A DNA stretch of 7,723 bases from Gemmatimonadota bacterium. Lineage in GTDB: Bacteria > Gemmatimonadota > Gemmatimonadetes > Gemmatimonadales > Gemmatimonadaceae. The DNA lies in assembly GCA_028287205.1 (NCBI GenBank), contig JAQBQC010000542.1, positions 1-7,723 on the forward strand. Reading direction: 5' to 3'. The stretch's first letter is position 1. Every line of letters begins with the position of its first letter. The translations under genes and the position numbers were made by a program. This document shows positions 1 to 6,388 of the stretch, piece after piece. The notes under the pieces were generated by a model that was given only the letters and a program-made list of their open reading frames with translations, did not search any database and was not told the DNA's origin.

Positions 1-599
1 CCGGCTGTGTCGATAATGACGACATCGACGTTGCGCGCAATGGCCGCGTCGATCGCGGAGAAGGCGACGGATGCCGGATCGGCGCCCGCCGTGCTCCCGA
101 TGAACTGCGCGCCTGCGCGCGTGGCCCACACGCGAAGCTGGTCGATCGCGCCGGCGCGGTAGGTGTCGCCAGCCGCCACCATCACGCTCTTCCTCTCGCG
201 CGCGAGACGGGTGGCGAGCTTCCCGATGAACGTGGTCTTTCCCGCGCCATTGACGCCCACCACGAGAATCACGGTGGGCGATGTGGTCGCGAACGCGAGC
301 GACGGATCGCTCTTGCCCGCGCGGAGTGCCTTCTCGACGCCCTCACGCAGCGCGTCGTGAAACTCATCCTCCGTCTTCGCCTTGCCCTTGGCCGCACGGC
401 CCTCGACCTCGGCCACGAGCCGCAGCGTCACCGGCACGCCGAAGTCCGCCTCGAGAAGCAGCTCCTCGAGCTGCTCGAGCGACCCCGCGCTGACGCCGCC
501 GCGACCGAGCACGCCCACGTCGAGCAGCGCAACGTCCTTGATCTTCTGCCAGAGCGAGCGCCTCGAGACATCGCCCTCGCGCCGCATGATTCTCGCCAT
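1..599 (-). CDS. ftsY: Signal recognition particle receptor FtsY (5' part, runs off left edge)
   Basis: FtsY is the membrane-associated SRP receptor GTPase that docks the Ffh/ribosome complex at the translocon. Reading the minus strand from ATG 599 gives 199 codons to the window edge with no stop. The helical N domain covers about residues 15-95. The P-loop (G1) is GVNGAGKTT at 115-123, a G2-type motif DTYRAGAIDQL lies at 145-155, and the G3 motif DTAG is cut by the edge. The 3' part (G4, G5) lies outside. The start is chosen because GAGGAG sits 5 bases upstream; a second in-frame ATG at 587 has no better signal. The N-terminus is short and basic, without the long acidic A domain of E. coli FtsY. 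The start is 35 bases after the VWA-like gene's stop, so it is probably the last gene of the same operon seen here. Family assignment is very secure. Confidence 0.96.
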   Translation of the reverse strand, partial: MARIMRREGDVSRRSLWQKIKDVALLDVGVLGRGGVSAGSLEQLEELLLEADFGVPVTLRLVAEVEGRAAKGKAKTEDEFHDALREGVEKALRAGKSDPSLAFATTSPTVILVVGVNGAGKTTFIGKLATRLARERKSVMVAAGDTYRAGAIDQLRVWATRAGAQFIGSTAGADPASVAFSAIDAAIARNVDVVIIDTA

Positions 600-604
600 T
601 CTGT

Positions 605-610
605 CTCCTC
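605..610 (-). promoter_or_regulatory. Ribosome binding site of ftsY
   Basis: GAGGAG followed by 5 bases (ACAGA) before ATG 599. This is the best Shine-Dalgarno in the window and it decides the ftsY start. Its first G also closes the base of the hairpin that fills the intergenic gap. Confidence 0.8.
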
Positions 611-634
611 GCGCAGCGGCTCTCGCCGCGCGCG
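610..634 (-). other. Intergenic hairpin with GAGA tetraloop between VWA-like gene and ftsY
   Basis: Read as RNA from the minus strand, the sequence directly after the TGA stop (637-635) folds into two stacked 5-bp helices. CGCGC (634-630) pairs with GCGCG (614-610) and GCGGC (629-625) pairs with GCCGC (620-616). One U at 615 is bulged and the loop is GAGA, a GNRA-type tetraloop. No U-run follows, so it does not look like a classical intrinsic terminator. It ends exactly at the ftsY Shine-Dalgarno. A role in mRNA stability or in tuning ftsY translation is inference. Confidence 0.6.
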
Positions 635-2431
635 TCATCGCAATCCGAAGTGTCGTCGAAGCAGCCACTCGGCGCACAGGGCGGCAAGCAGCAGCAGATA
701 GATCCAGTGATAGTCGCGCAGTCTTGGTTGATCGCCGAACGGAGCGGCGCCGCCCACGGCTCCCGTGCGCACGTTCGCGCGACGCGGCAGCAGCTCCCGC
801 GAGGCGTTCACGATGAGCAGCGATGTGCCTCCGCTCACCCGCGTCTCGTACACTCCAGCGTCGAGGGGCCCGCTCTCGGCCAGCGCGCCCGGACCGGCAA
901 AGTGCAACGCCAGCGTGTCGGTGCGCGCCTCGCCGCGCTTGTGCATCTCGACGCGCACGAGCGTGTCGTTCCCCGTTCCGCGCCTCCATCGGATGCGATC
1001 GCCCGCGCGCACGATCGCATCGGCCGGAAGCGCCGCACGCGGGTCTGGGCGCTCCGCGGTCAACCAATCAAATATACCGCCCCACAGAGTGGCATAGGCG
1101 TCGCGGCTCACGCCGCCGCGAAACGCCCAGCGCCAGAGTCCGGACGTGCCGACGATCACCGTGCGGCGCCCACTCTCGCTGCCCGCGATCGCGATGCGGC
1201 GATCGGAGCTGCGTGCCGGTGCGGCGAGCAAGGCGGCCCAGTCGCCGTGCACGCCGGCGGAAACGCTGAGCGGCGCGAGGCTGTCCCACGGCACACCCGA
1301 CAGCACCGCTGCAACCGGCGACGCGGGCGCGGCAACCGGATACCATTCGCCGATCGTGTCGGCGGACGGTGCGTACAGCAACAGCGATCCTTTCGTCACA
1401 GCTCGCGGCGCGCCGAAGAGCGCTGTGTCGCCGTGGATGATCGCGAGCGGCGCCTCCGCGAGCGCAGCGCGCACGGTCGCCTCACTCACTGCCGCGAGCG
1501 TGCCATCCTGTCGCCACATTCCGGGCGCGACGCGATAGTACGCGCGCGTGGGCAGCGCGACCGCGCCGCGCAGCACGGGAATCAGAAATCGCGCGTCGAA
1601 GTCCGGCGAGGTGGACGCGAGCACGGCACCCGCCGCCGGCGCCACCTGCACCGCGGTCGCGAGCGTGTCGTTGCGGCGCTCGACATCGCCGGCGACCGTC
1701 ACGACCGCCGCGAGCGGCACGCTGCGCACGGCGCCCTGAATGCGGCCGTGCATCGTGAGCGTGCGCTCCACCCTGCCCGCGAGCGAGTCGATCGGCATCG
1801 TCGCAATCACATCGCTCCCAGCCACGAGCGAGAGCGTCGCTCCCCGCACCGGGAGCTCCCCCGCGCGCACAGTGACTCGCGCCTCGAGCGTGTCGTTCGC
1901 AACGACGGCTCGCGGCGCATCGAGCGCAATCACGGCCGCGTCGATCGCTGCCGGATGCGCGAGCACCTCCACGCGCGAGCCCGCGGGGAGCGACGTCAAT
2001 GAGGCGGGGTCGTCGAGCTCACCATCGGTGATCAGCACGAGCGGGCGCCCCACGGCGAGTGCACGCTCCGCGAGTGGCATTGCTCGCGTAGCCGCATCGC
2101 GCGGGATAGACGGCGCCGATCCGGTGCGGGCCGAGTCGCCCCACAGCAGGAGCTCGGACGACGCACCACGCGCCGAGGAGATCCCGCGCCGCCAGAGCGC
2201 GCTGTCGCCGCCGCGCAGCCAGCTCTCGGACACATCGAGCGCCGCGATGGGTGGCACGGCACGACGCGGACCCGCCGGCGCATCGAAGAGCAGCGCGAGC
2301 ACGATGATCCAGGCGAGCGTACGCAGCACGGCTAGCCCCCGCGCGCGTTGGCCCTCTCCCGAAGCCGGCGCACGGTACGACCACCACGCCAGCAGCGCCG
2401 CGAGCAGCAGCGAAAGAAGCCAAGCGAGCAT
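635..2431 (-). CDS. Membrane protein with short von Willebrand A-like region and amidotransferase-like middle part
   Basis: A 598-residue protein with no assigned function. Hydrophobic segments lie at about 1-18, 36-52 and 574-590. The basic stretch 20-37 and the basic C-terminus put the large middle part in the periplasm by the positive-inside rule. A MIDAS-like set is visible: DVSES at 66-70, a candidate Thr115, and TDGE at 135-138. The VWA core is compressed, with about 65 residues between first and last motif. Beta-rich repeats follow (about 165-265), then a region about 270-460 with IIHGDTALFG and a GLWRWAF...WGGIFDWL pattern, as I recall from VWA proteins carrying a class I amidotransferase-like domain. 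No catalytic Cys is visible in that region, so enzymatic activity is unlikely. The layout resembles BatA-type or related large VWA membrane proteins. The start at ATG 2431 lacks a clear Shine-Dalgarno, but no in-frame alternative upstream start was found before the M23 stop. It sits 51 bp after the M23 gene and 35 bp before ftsY. The gene is real with high confidence; its function is open. Confidence 0.85.
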   Translation of the reverse strand: MLAWLLSLLLAALLAWWSYRAPASGEGQRARGLAVLRTLAWIIVLALLFDAPAGPRRAVPPIAALDVSESWLRGGDSALWRRGISSARGASSELLLWGDSARTGSAPSIPRDAATRAMPLAERALAVGRPLVLITDGELDDPASLTSLPAGSRVEVLAHPAAIDAAVIALDAPRAVVANDTLEARVTVRAGELPVRGATLSLVAGSDVIATMPIDSLAGRVERTLTMHGRIQGAVRSVPLAAVVTVAGDVERRNDTLATAVQVAPAAGAVLASTSPDFDARFLIPVLRGAVALPTRAYYRVAPGMWRQDGTLAAVSEATVRAALAEAPLAIIHGDTALFGAPRAVTKGSLLLYAPSADTIGEWYPVAAPASPVAAVLSGVPWDSLAPLSVSAGVHGDWAALLAAPARSSDRRIAIAGSESGRRTVIVGTSGLWRWAFRGGVSRDAYATLWGGIFDWLTAERPDPRAALPADAIVRAGDRIRWRRGTGNDTLVRVEMHKRGEARTDTLALHFAGPGALAESGPLDAGVYETRVSGGTSLLIVNASRELLPRRANVRTGAVGGAAPFGDQPRLRDYHWIYLLLLAALCAEWLLRRHFGLR

Positions 2432-2450
2432 GGGAGAAACGTGACGCGGT

Positions 2451-2479
2451 GGGCGCCGAGCGCAAAGCTCGGCGCGCCC
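2451..2479 (-). other. Intergenic hairpin between M23 peptidase gene and VWA-like gene
   Basis: Three bases after the TAG stop (2485-2483) the minus-strand RNA has GCGCCGAG-type and CUCGGCGC-type arms: 2468-2475 pairs with 2453-2460, with an extra C-G pair at 2467/2461 leaving a 5-base UUUGC loop. The helix continues through a one- or two-base bulge to pair GG with CC at the base. What follows is ACCGCGUCACGUUU, not a U-tract, so an intrinsic terminator is doubtful. It may act as a partial terminator, a processing site or a stabilising stem. Confidence 0.55.
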
Positions 2480-2482
2480 GTG

Positions 2483-3733
2483 CTACGCGTGCGCCTTGCC
2501 GAGACTCGCGAGGAGAACGGCGAGCTGCGCGTCGAAGCGCGGCCGGTCGGCAGGCGCGAGCGGCACGCCCGCGCTCTTCTTCAGCGCAACGGAGGGATCG
2601 CGCTGCGTGCCGTCCACGAGCAGCTCGAAGTGCAGATGCGGACCGGTCGCGAGACCCGTCATCCCGACGAAGCCGATCGTTTGCCCGATCGTGACAGCAC
2701 GACCGGAGCGAATTCCAGACGCGAAGCGACGCAGATGTCCGTAGCGGCTCACCAACCCGCTTCGGTGACGGATCTCGATCAGATTTCCGTAGCCGCCGCG
2801 AACCCCAGCGAACGTGACGACGCCATCACCGATGGTGCGCACCGGTGTCCCCGAGCTCGCGACATAGTCGGTGCCCTGATGCCGCCGCCAGATGCCGAGA
2901 ATCGGATGCTTTCGCAGCCCGAACACGCTCGAGATGCGGCGAAAGGCGAGAGGCGCGCGCAGAAAGGCAGCCTGCATCGAGCGCCCCGTCGCGTCGAAGT
3001 ACGCGGCGCGGCCGCTGCCTTCATCGAAGCGCACGGTTTCGGTGGTCGTGCCGGAAAGCACCATGCGCGCCGCGAGCACGCGTCCGATCTTCGTTTGTCC
3101 GTTCGCGCCTACCTGCCGCTCGAAGAGCACGCGAAACTCATCGCCCGGCTGCAGCTCGCGGCTCATGTCCACGCGATACTCGAAGATGTCCGCGAGCGTC
3201 CACGCCAGCTCGGCCCGCGCCCCCTTGGGCAGCACCGTCGCGCTGTCGTCGAGCGCCTGATACAGATTCTCATCGATGCGGCCGCTCACCACGAGAGTGT
3301 CCGTGACCCAGGGCAGACGCTCCTCGCGGCTCGTCCAGGTCGAGTCGCCCGTCCGGCGCACGTGGAGCAGCCGGTCCGGCGCGAGCTGAAAGACGATCTC
3401 GCGCGGCGCGGCTCCGCTGGAGTCCGATCGCACGGTCACAGGCATCCCGGCCGGGATGCGCCGCGCATCGAGCGCGCTCGCATCCATGACGCGCGGCATC
3501 GCCTCGGATGTCACGCCGCGACGCAAGAGCAGCGCGCCGAGGGTTTCGCCGAAGCGCAGCGTATCACTCACGGCCGCGAGTGACTCGGAGTCACTCGGGC
3601 CGGACTGCAGCGCGTCAGTGTCGATTGGATGTGGAGCGTCGAGCCAGGGCTTCGGCAGATCCACGGAGAGGGCCCACGCAGCGAGCGCCACGGCGACCAC
3701 TGTGGTCACCGCGCGCGGCGTGGGCTTCTTCAA
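2483..3733 (-). CDS. Membrane-anchored M23 family peptidoglycan endopeptidase, MepM/Csd3-like
   Basis: A 416-residue zinc metallopeptidase predicted to cleave peptide cross-links of peptidoglycan in the periplasm. An N-terminal anchor or uncleaved signal lies at about 8-24 after a KK. Residues 58-130 and about 185-260 match the two propeptide-like domains of MepM/Csd3 (TagE) proteins. The second ends with a [17 protein letters not shown] run typical of them. The LytM catalytic domain spans about 265-385. HQGTD gives zinc ligands His285 and Asp289, and HLHFE supplies His366 (catalytic) and His368 (zinc). His333 in YGHL is the other catalytic His. All key residues are present, so it should be active, unlike EnvC/NlpD-type activators, which lack them. 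The start is TTG at 3733, overlapping the ftsZ stop (TTGA), with no in-frame ATG nearby. That implies translational coupling to ftsZ and a role in septal or growth-linked wall remodelling, which is inference. Confidence 0.92.
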   Translation of the reverse strand: MKKPTPRAVTTVVAVALAAWALSVDLPKPWLDAPHPIDTDALQSGPSDSESLAAVSDTLRFGETLGALLLRRGVTSEAMPRVMDASALDARRIPAGMPVTVRSDSSGAAPREIVFQLAPDRLLHVRRTGDSTWTSREERLPWVTDTLVVSGRIDENLYQALDDSATVLPKGARAELAWTLADIFEYRVDMSRELQPGDEFRVLFERQVGANGQTKIGRVLAARMVLSGTTTETVRFDEGSGRAAYFDATGRSMQAAFLRAPLAFRRISSVFGLRKHPILGIWRRHQGTDYVASSGTPVRTIGDGVVTFAGVRGGYGNLIEIRHRSGLVSRYGHLRRFASGIRSGRAVTIGQTIGFVGMTGLATGPHLHFELLVDGTQRDPSVALKKSAGVPLAPADRPRFDAQLAVLLASLGKAHA

Positions 3734-4935
3734 TCCATCTGCCGCCGGATGAAAGTCGGGATCTCCATGTCGTTCAGATCCTGAGCCTTCTCCTGCGGCG
3801 ACTGCGGATTTGCACCCGGCTGCGGCTGCGTGGTGCGCCGGCCTCCATCGTTCGCCACAGGACGCGGCGTTGGGACCGTCGTGCGCATTGGACGCTGATT
3901 CGGGAACGGGATCACGGGCGTCTGCGAGGCGTTCCGCTGGGCATCCTGCGACACCTGCGGCGCACCGGCACTGACGATGCGATCGAATCCGGTCGCGATC
4001 ACCGTGACGCGAATCTCTCCCTGCATCGCGGGCTCGTTCACAGCGCCGAAAATGATCTCGGCGTCGTCGCCCACGGCATCGTGCACGATCTCGTTGATCT
4101 GGTGCACCTCGCCGAGCGTGAGGTCGGTGCCGCCGGTGATGTTCACGAGCACGCCGGTGGCGCCGGAGATCGAGACGTTGTCCAGCAGCGGCGACGAGAT
4201 CGCCTGCTGCGCCGCCTCGGTCGCGCGATTCTCGCCGCGTCCGATGCCCGTGCCCATGAGCGCCGAGCCACCGCTCTGCATTACCGTGCGCACATCGGCA
4301 AAGTCGACGTTCACGAGTCCAGTGACGCTGATCAGGTTCGAGATGCCCTGTGTTGCGTGGAGCAGCACCTCGTCGGCCTTCTTGAGCGCGTCGCCGAAGG
4401 GAATGCCCTTGCCCACCACCGCGAGCAGCCGCTCGTTCGGCACGGTGATCATCGTATCCACGTGCTTGCGCATCTCGGCGATTCCCATCTCCGCCTGACG
4501 CATGCGCTTGCGGCCTTCGAACAGGAACGGCTTGGTCACGATGCCCACGCAGAGCGCACCGGCCTCGCGCGCCATCTCGCAGACGATCGGCGCCGCGCCC
4601 GTGCCCGTGCCGCCACCCATTCCGCAGGTGACGAAGACGAGATCCGCGCCCGCTAGCACGCGGAGCACCTCATCGCGATTCTCCTCGACGGCCTGGCGTC
4701 CGATCTCGGGACGCGCACCGGCGCCGAGCCCTCGCGTGAGCTTCTTTCCGATCTGGATCTTCACGTCGGACTTCGAGCTCAGGAGCGCCTGCGCGTCCGT
4801 GTTCACCGAGATGAACTCGACGCCCTCGAGATGCTCCTCGATCATCCGGTTGACCGCGTTCCCGCCGCCCCCGCCGACGCCGACGACCTTCATGCGGGCG
4901 TTCTGCGAGGTGTTCTCCTCGAACTCGAAAATCAT
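3730..4935 (-). CDS. ftsZ: Cell division GTPase FtsZ
   Basis: FtsZ is the tubulin-like GTPase that polymerises into the cytoplasmic division ring. The product is 401 residues, normal for the family. The nucleotide pocket begins with [14 protein letters not shown] (18-31) and NTDAQAL (45-51). The tubulin signature GGGTGTG is at 107-113. The T7 synergy loop NVDFADV at 209-215 carries the catalytic acidic residues. A Pro/Gln/Arg-rich disordered linker runs about 320-385. The conserved C-terminal peptide [10 protein letters not shown] (390-399) is intact and should bind FtsA. I chose ATG 4935 (MIFEFEEN) because it matches the family N-terminus and has GGAG upstream; a TTG at 4971 would add 12 residues of unlikely leader. 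The gene follows ftsA after 184 bases with their own control signals, and its stop overlaps the M23 start. Confidence 0.98.
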   Translation of the reverse strand: MIFEFEENTSQNARMKVVGVGGGGGNAVNRMIEEHLEGVEFISVNTDAQALLSSKSDVKIQIGKKLTRGLGAGARPEIGRQAVEENRDEVLRVLAGADLVFVTCGMGGGTGTGAAPIVCEMAREAGALCVGIVTKPFLFEGRKRMRQAEMGIAEMRKHVDTMITVPNERLLAVVGKGIPFGDALKKADEVLLHATQGISNLISVTGLVNVDFADVRTVMQSGGSALMGTGIGRGENRATEAAQQAISSPLLDNVSISGATGVLVNITGGTDLTLGEVHQINEIVHDAVGDDAEIIFGAVNEPAMQGEIRVTVIATGFDRIVSAGAPQVSQDAQRNASQTPVIPFPNQRPMRTTVPTPRPVANDGGRRTTQPQPGANPQSPQEKAQDLNDMEIPTFIRRQMD

Positions 4936-4946
4936 GGCGGGGAGGA

Positions 4947-4950
4947 CTCC
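4947..4950 (-). promoter_or_regulatory. Probable ribosome binding site of ftsZ
   Basis: GGAG lies 11 bases before ATG 4935, a slightly long spacing. It directly follows, and by one base overlaps, the 3' arm of a 6-bp hairpin (4950-4968). It supports the ATG over the upstream TTG at 4971, which would place this motif inside the coding region. Confidence 0.5.
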
Positions 4951-4968
4951 AGGAAGTAGAAGTTCCTG
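4950..4968 (-). repeat. Inverted repeat in ftsZ leader next to the ribosome binding site
   Basis: CAGGAA (4968-4963 as RNA) and UUCCUG (4955-4950) are perfect 6-base complements around a 7-base loop. The 3' arm touches the GGAG motif. The predicted hairpin is modest in strength. An effect on ftsZ translation initiation is possible but inferred. Confidence 0.4.
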
Positions 4969-5034
4969 CAAACGGATGGCGGCACTGCGAGGAGATTCAA
5001 GCAGCTGTCACGGGCAGGTATCAAAAGCTGCGTG

Positions 5035-5040
5035 AATATA
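5035..5040 (-). promoter_or_regulatory. ftsZ: Possible -10 element of an ftsZ promoter
   Basis: TATATT on the minus strand matches the TATAAT consensus at 5 of 6 positions and lies about 100 bases before the ftsZ ATG. No convincing -35 hexamer is found 16-19 bases upstream. If real, the promoter may depend on an activator, and the inverted repeat and DnaA box lie just upstream where one could bind. Low confidence. Confidence 0.3.
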
Positions 5041-5068
5041 ATGCCCACTTCCGAATAGCACACTAACA

Positions 5069-5081
5069 AATAACGGTTATT
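5069..5081. repeat. 6-1-6 inverted repeat, operator-like
   Basis: AATAAC-G-GTTATT is a perfect 6-bp inverted repeat around one base. It lies between the DnaA box and the possible -10, centred about 35-40 bases upstream of the -10 element. This is a size and place typical of a dimeric regulator's site. No regulator can be named from the sequence. Confidence 0.4.
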
Positions 5082-5085
5082 CGTA

Positions 5086-5094
5086 TGTGGATAA
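5086..5094 (-). promoter_or_regulatory. Consensus DnaA box
   Basis: TTATCCACA on the minus strand (TGTGGATAA on plus) matches the strict 9-base DnaA box of well-studied bacteria at every position. A chance match to this A+T-rich 9-mer inside a 184-base gap of a GC-rich genome is unlikely. DnaA is known to act as a transcription regulator as well as an initiator, and control of ftsZ by DnaA has been reported in Caulobacter. A single box argues for a regulatory site and not an origin. Confidence 0.6.
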
Positions 5095-5100
5095 CTCATT

Positions 5101-5114
5101 TGGTCGGCCGACCA
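5101..5114. repeat. Perfect 14-bp palindrome just after ftsA
   Basis: TGGTCGGCCGACCA is its own reverse complement across all 14 bases. It begins five bases after the ftsA stop codon (5122-5120). As RNA it could form only a 5-bp stem with a GGCC loop and no U-tract follows, so a DNA-binding protein site is more likely than a terminator. Confidence 0.5.
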
Positions 5115-5119
5115 TACAT

Positions 5120-6388
5120 CTAGAAAAAATCCTGCAACCAAGTCTTGACACGTTGTGCGATGCGATCCACGCCCGGCGATGACATAGCCTTACGCTTACC
5201 TGACGCAACGGACCCTGCCCCGCCAAGCGTCATGCGGTGCGCACCGAAGAGCGCGAGGCCCACCGCGGTGGAAAAGCGCGGCGCCTCCACGGCATCGCTC
5301 AATCCGCCCACGCTCGCCGCCGGGGAGCCCACGCGCGCACCGGTGCCGAAGACATCGCTCGCCAGCTCAGCCGCTCCCATGATCGCCGACGCGCCACCCG
5401 TGAGCACGACGCCAGCGCTCAAACGCCCCGCAAAGCCGGAATCGCGAATCTGTTGATTCACGAGCCCGAAGATCTCGTCCATCCGCTGGTGAATGATGTG
5501 CGCGAGCAGCTCGCGCTTGATCTCGCGGTCGCCCTGCGCGACCGTGCTCGGAAGCGTGATGACCTCGTCCGATTCTGCGAAGATCGGCTCGTACGCGCAA
5601 CCGTACTTTTCCTTCAGACGCTCAGCGTCGGCCTGCGTGACACCGATGCCGTGCACGATGTCGCTCGTCACGTGCGCACCGCCGTACGCGATGGTGCCGA
5701 GGAACCGAATCTTCTCCTCGTGGAAGATCGCCAGATCGGTCGTACCGGCGCCCATCTCCACGAGCGCGACGCCGAGCTCCTTCTCCTCGTCGGTGACCAC
5801 GGCAAAGGAGCTCGCGAGCGGCTCGAGCACGAGCTCACGCACCTTGTAGCCCGCGCGCTCGATGGATTTGCGAAGGTTGAGCGCGGGTGACGAGCCTATC
5901 GTGACGAGGTACATCTCCGTCTCGAGGCGCATGCCGCTCATGCCGACGGGATCGCGGATTCCCGCATTCCTGTCGACGCGATACTCCTGCGGGATCGCAT
6001 GGAGCAGCTCGCGATCGGTCGGGATCGGCTGCGTGCGCGCGACCTCGTTCGCCCGCTCAATGTCCGAGCGCGTCACCTCGTCGCCGTTCACCGCAACGAC
6101 GCCCGAGCTGTTCATCGCCTCCACGTGCTCGCCCGCGATCCCCGCGTACACGCCATCCACCTGCACGCCCGCCATTCGCTCGGCCTCGCGCATCGCCTTC
6201 TGGATGGATTGCGTGGTCTCCTTGATGTCGGAGACTACCCCGCGCCGCATGCCAGCCGTGCGCGCGTTGCCAACGCCCAGAATCTTGAGCGACGGCGCGT
6301 GAGGGAAGTCACCGACCGCCTCGGCGATGATGGCGGTGGTGCGGGAGGAGCCGATGTCGAGCCCGGCGACCAATCGTTCGGGATTCAT
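5120..6388 (-). CDS. ftsA: Cell division protein FtsA
   Basis: FtsA is the actin-like ATPase that anchors FtsZ to the inner membrane and recruits later division proteins. The 422-residue length is normal. Visible actin-fold motifs are phosphate 1 GLDIGSSRTTAI (9-20), phosphate 2 VEMGAGTTDLAIF (210-222) and the adenosine motif VVLTGGASAIMG (327-338). The SHS2/1C domain spans about 84-165. The C-terminus ends in an amphipathic helix, VDRIAQRVKTWLQDFF (407-422), the membrane-targeting sequence, after a flexible Gly/Ser linker. The ATG at 6388 overlaps the ftsQ stop as ATGA, and AGGA lies 4 bases upstream. The gene is therefore coupled to ftsQ, while the next gene, ftsZ, is separated by the control region. 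Confidence 0.98.
   Translation of the reverse strand: MNPERLVAGLDIGSSRTTAIIAEAVGDFPHAPSLKILGVGNARTAGMRRGVVSDIKETTQSIQKAMREAERMAGVQVDGVYAGIAGEHVEAMNSSGVVAVNGDEVTRSDIERANEVARTQPIPTDRELLHAIPQEYRVDRNAGIRDPVGMSGMRLETEMYLVTIGSSPALNLRKSIERAGYKVRELVLEPLASSFAVVTDEEKELGVALVEMGAGTTDLAIFHEEKIRFLGTIAYGGAHVTSDIVHGIGVTQADAERLKEKYGCAYEPIFAESDEVITLPSTVAQGDREIKRELLAHIIHQRMDEIFGLVNQQIRDSGFAGRLSAGVVLTGGASAIMGAAELASDVFGTGARVGSPAASVGGLSDAVEAPRFSTAVGLALFGAHRMTLGGAGSVASGKRKAMSSPGVDRIAQRVKTWLQDFF

Larger units (their letters stand above)
4936..5119 (-). promoter_or_regulatory. ftsA-ftsZ intergenic control region
   Basis: This 184-base gap is visibly richer in A+T than its surroundings and is the only long non-coding stretch in the window. 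In transcription direction it holds a 14-bp palindrome (5114-5101), a DnaA box (5094-5086), a 6-1-6 inverted repeat (5081-5069), a possible -10 element (5040-5035), a long-loop stem made of GCAGCT/AGCTGC arms (5031-5026 with 5006-5001), and the hairpin next to the ftsZ ribosome site. Such a cluster suggests that ftsZ has its own promoter in addition to read-through from murC-ftsQ-ftsA. No ORF here looks like a gene. Confidence 0.6.

Noticed and set aside
8..16. TGTCGATAA, one mismatch from a DnaA box
   Set aside because: It lies inside the conserved G3 region of ftsY and the mismatch is within the core; coding constraint explains it.
650..2002. 450-codon open frame on the plus strand opposite the VWA-like gene
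   Set aside because: The translation is Arg/His-rich with no domain pattern, and the minus-strand frame has clear membrane helices and motifs. Long antisense frames are expected in GC-rich DNA.
2451..2479. Rho-independent terminator
   Set aside because: The stem is strong but no U-tract follows, and the next gene starts about 20 bases further on in the same direction.
2348..3583. 411-codon open frame on the plus strand opposite the M23 gene
   Set aside because: Low-complexity Arg/Ala/His composition. It lies antisense to a gene with an intact catalytic site and crosses the boundary with the VWA-like gene.
3508..4656. 382-codon open frame on the plus strand opposite ftsZ
   Set aside because: Antisense to highly conserved ftsZ codons and without recognisable features.
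4936..4971. Longer FtsZ starting at TTG 4971
   Set aside because: It adds 12 residues unlike the FtsZ family N-terminus and puts the GGAG motif inside the coding region. ATG 4935 fits better.
5069..5114. Replication origin
   Set aside because: Only one consensus DnaA box is present, with no clustered boxes or long A+T unwinding element, and dnaA/dnaN are not nearby.
4932..5141. 69-codon minus-strand frame spanning the ftsA-ftsZ gap
   Set aside because: It overlaps the ends of both genes, starts with TTG, has no ribosome site and covers the regulatory sites. Its openness fits the A+T-rich gap rather than a gene.
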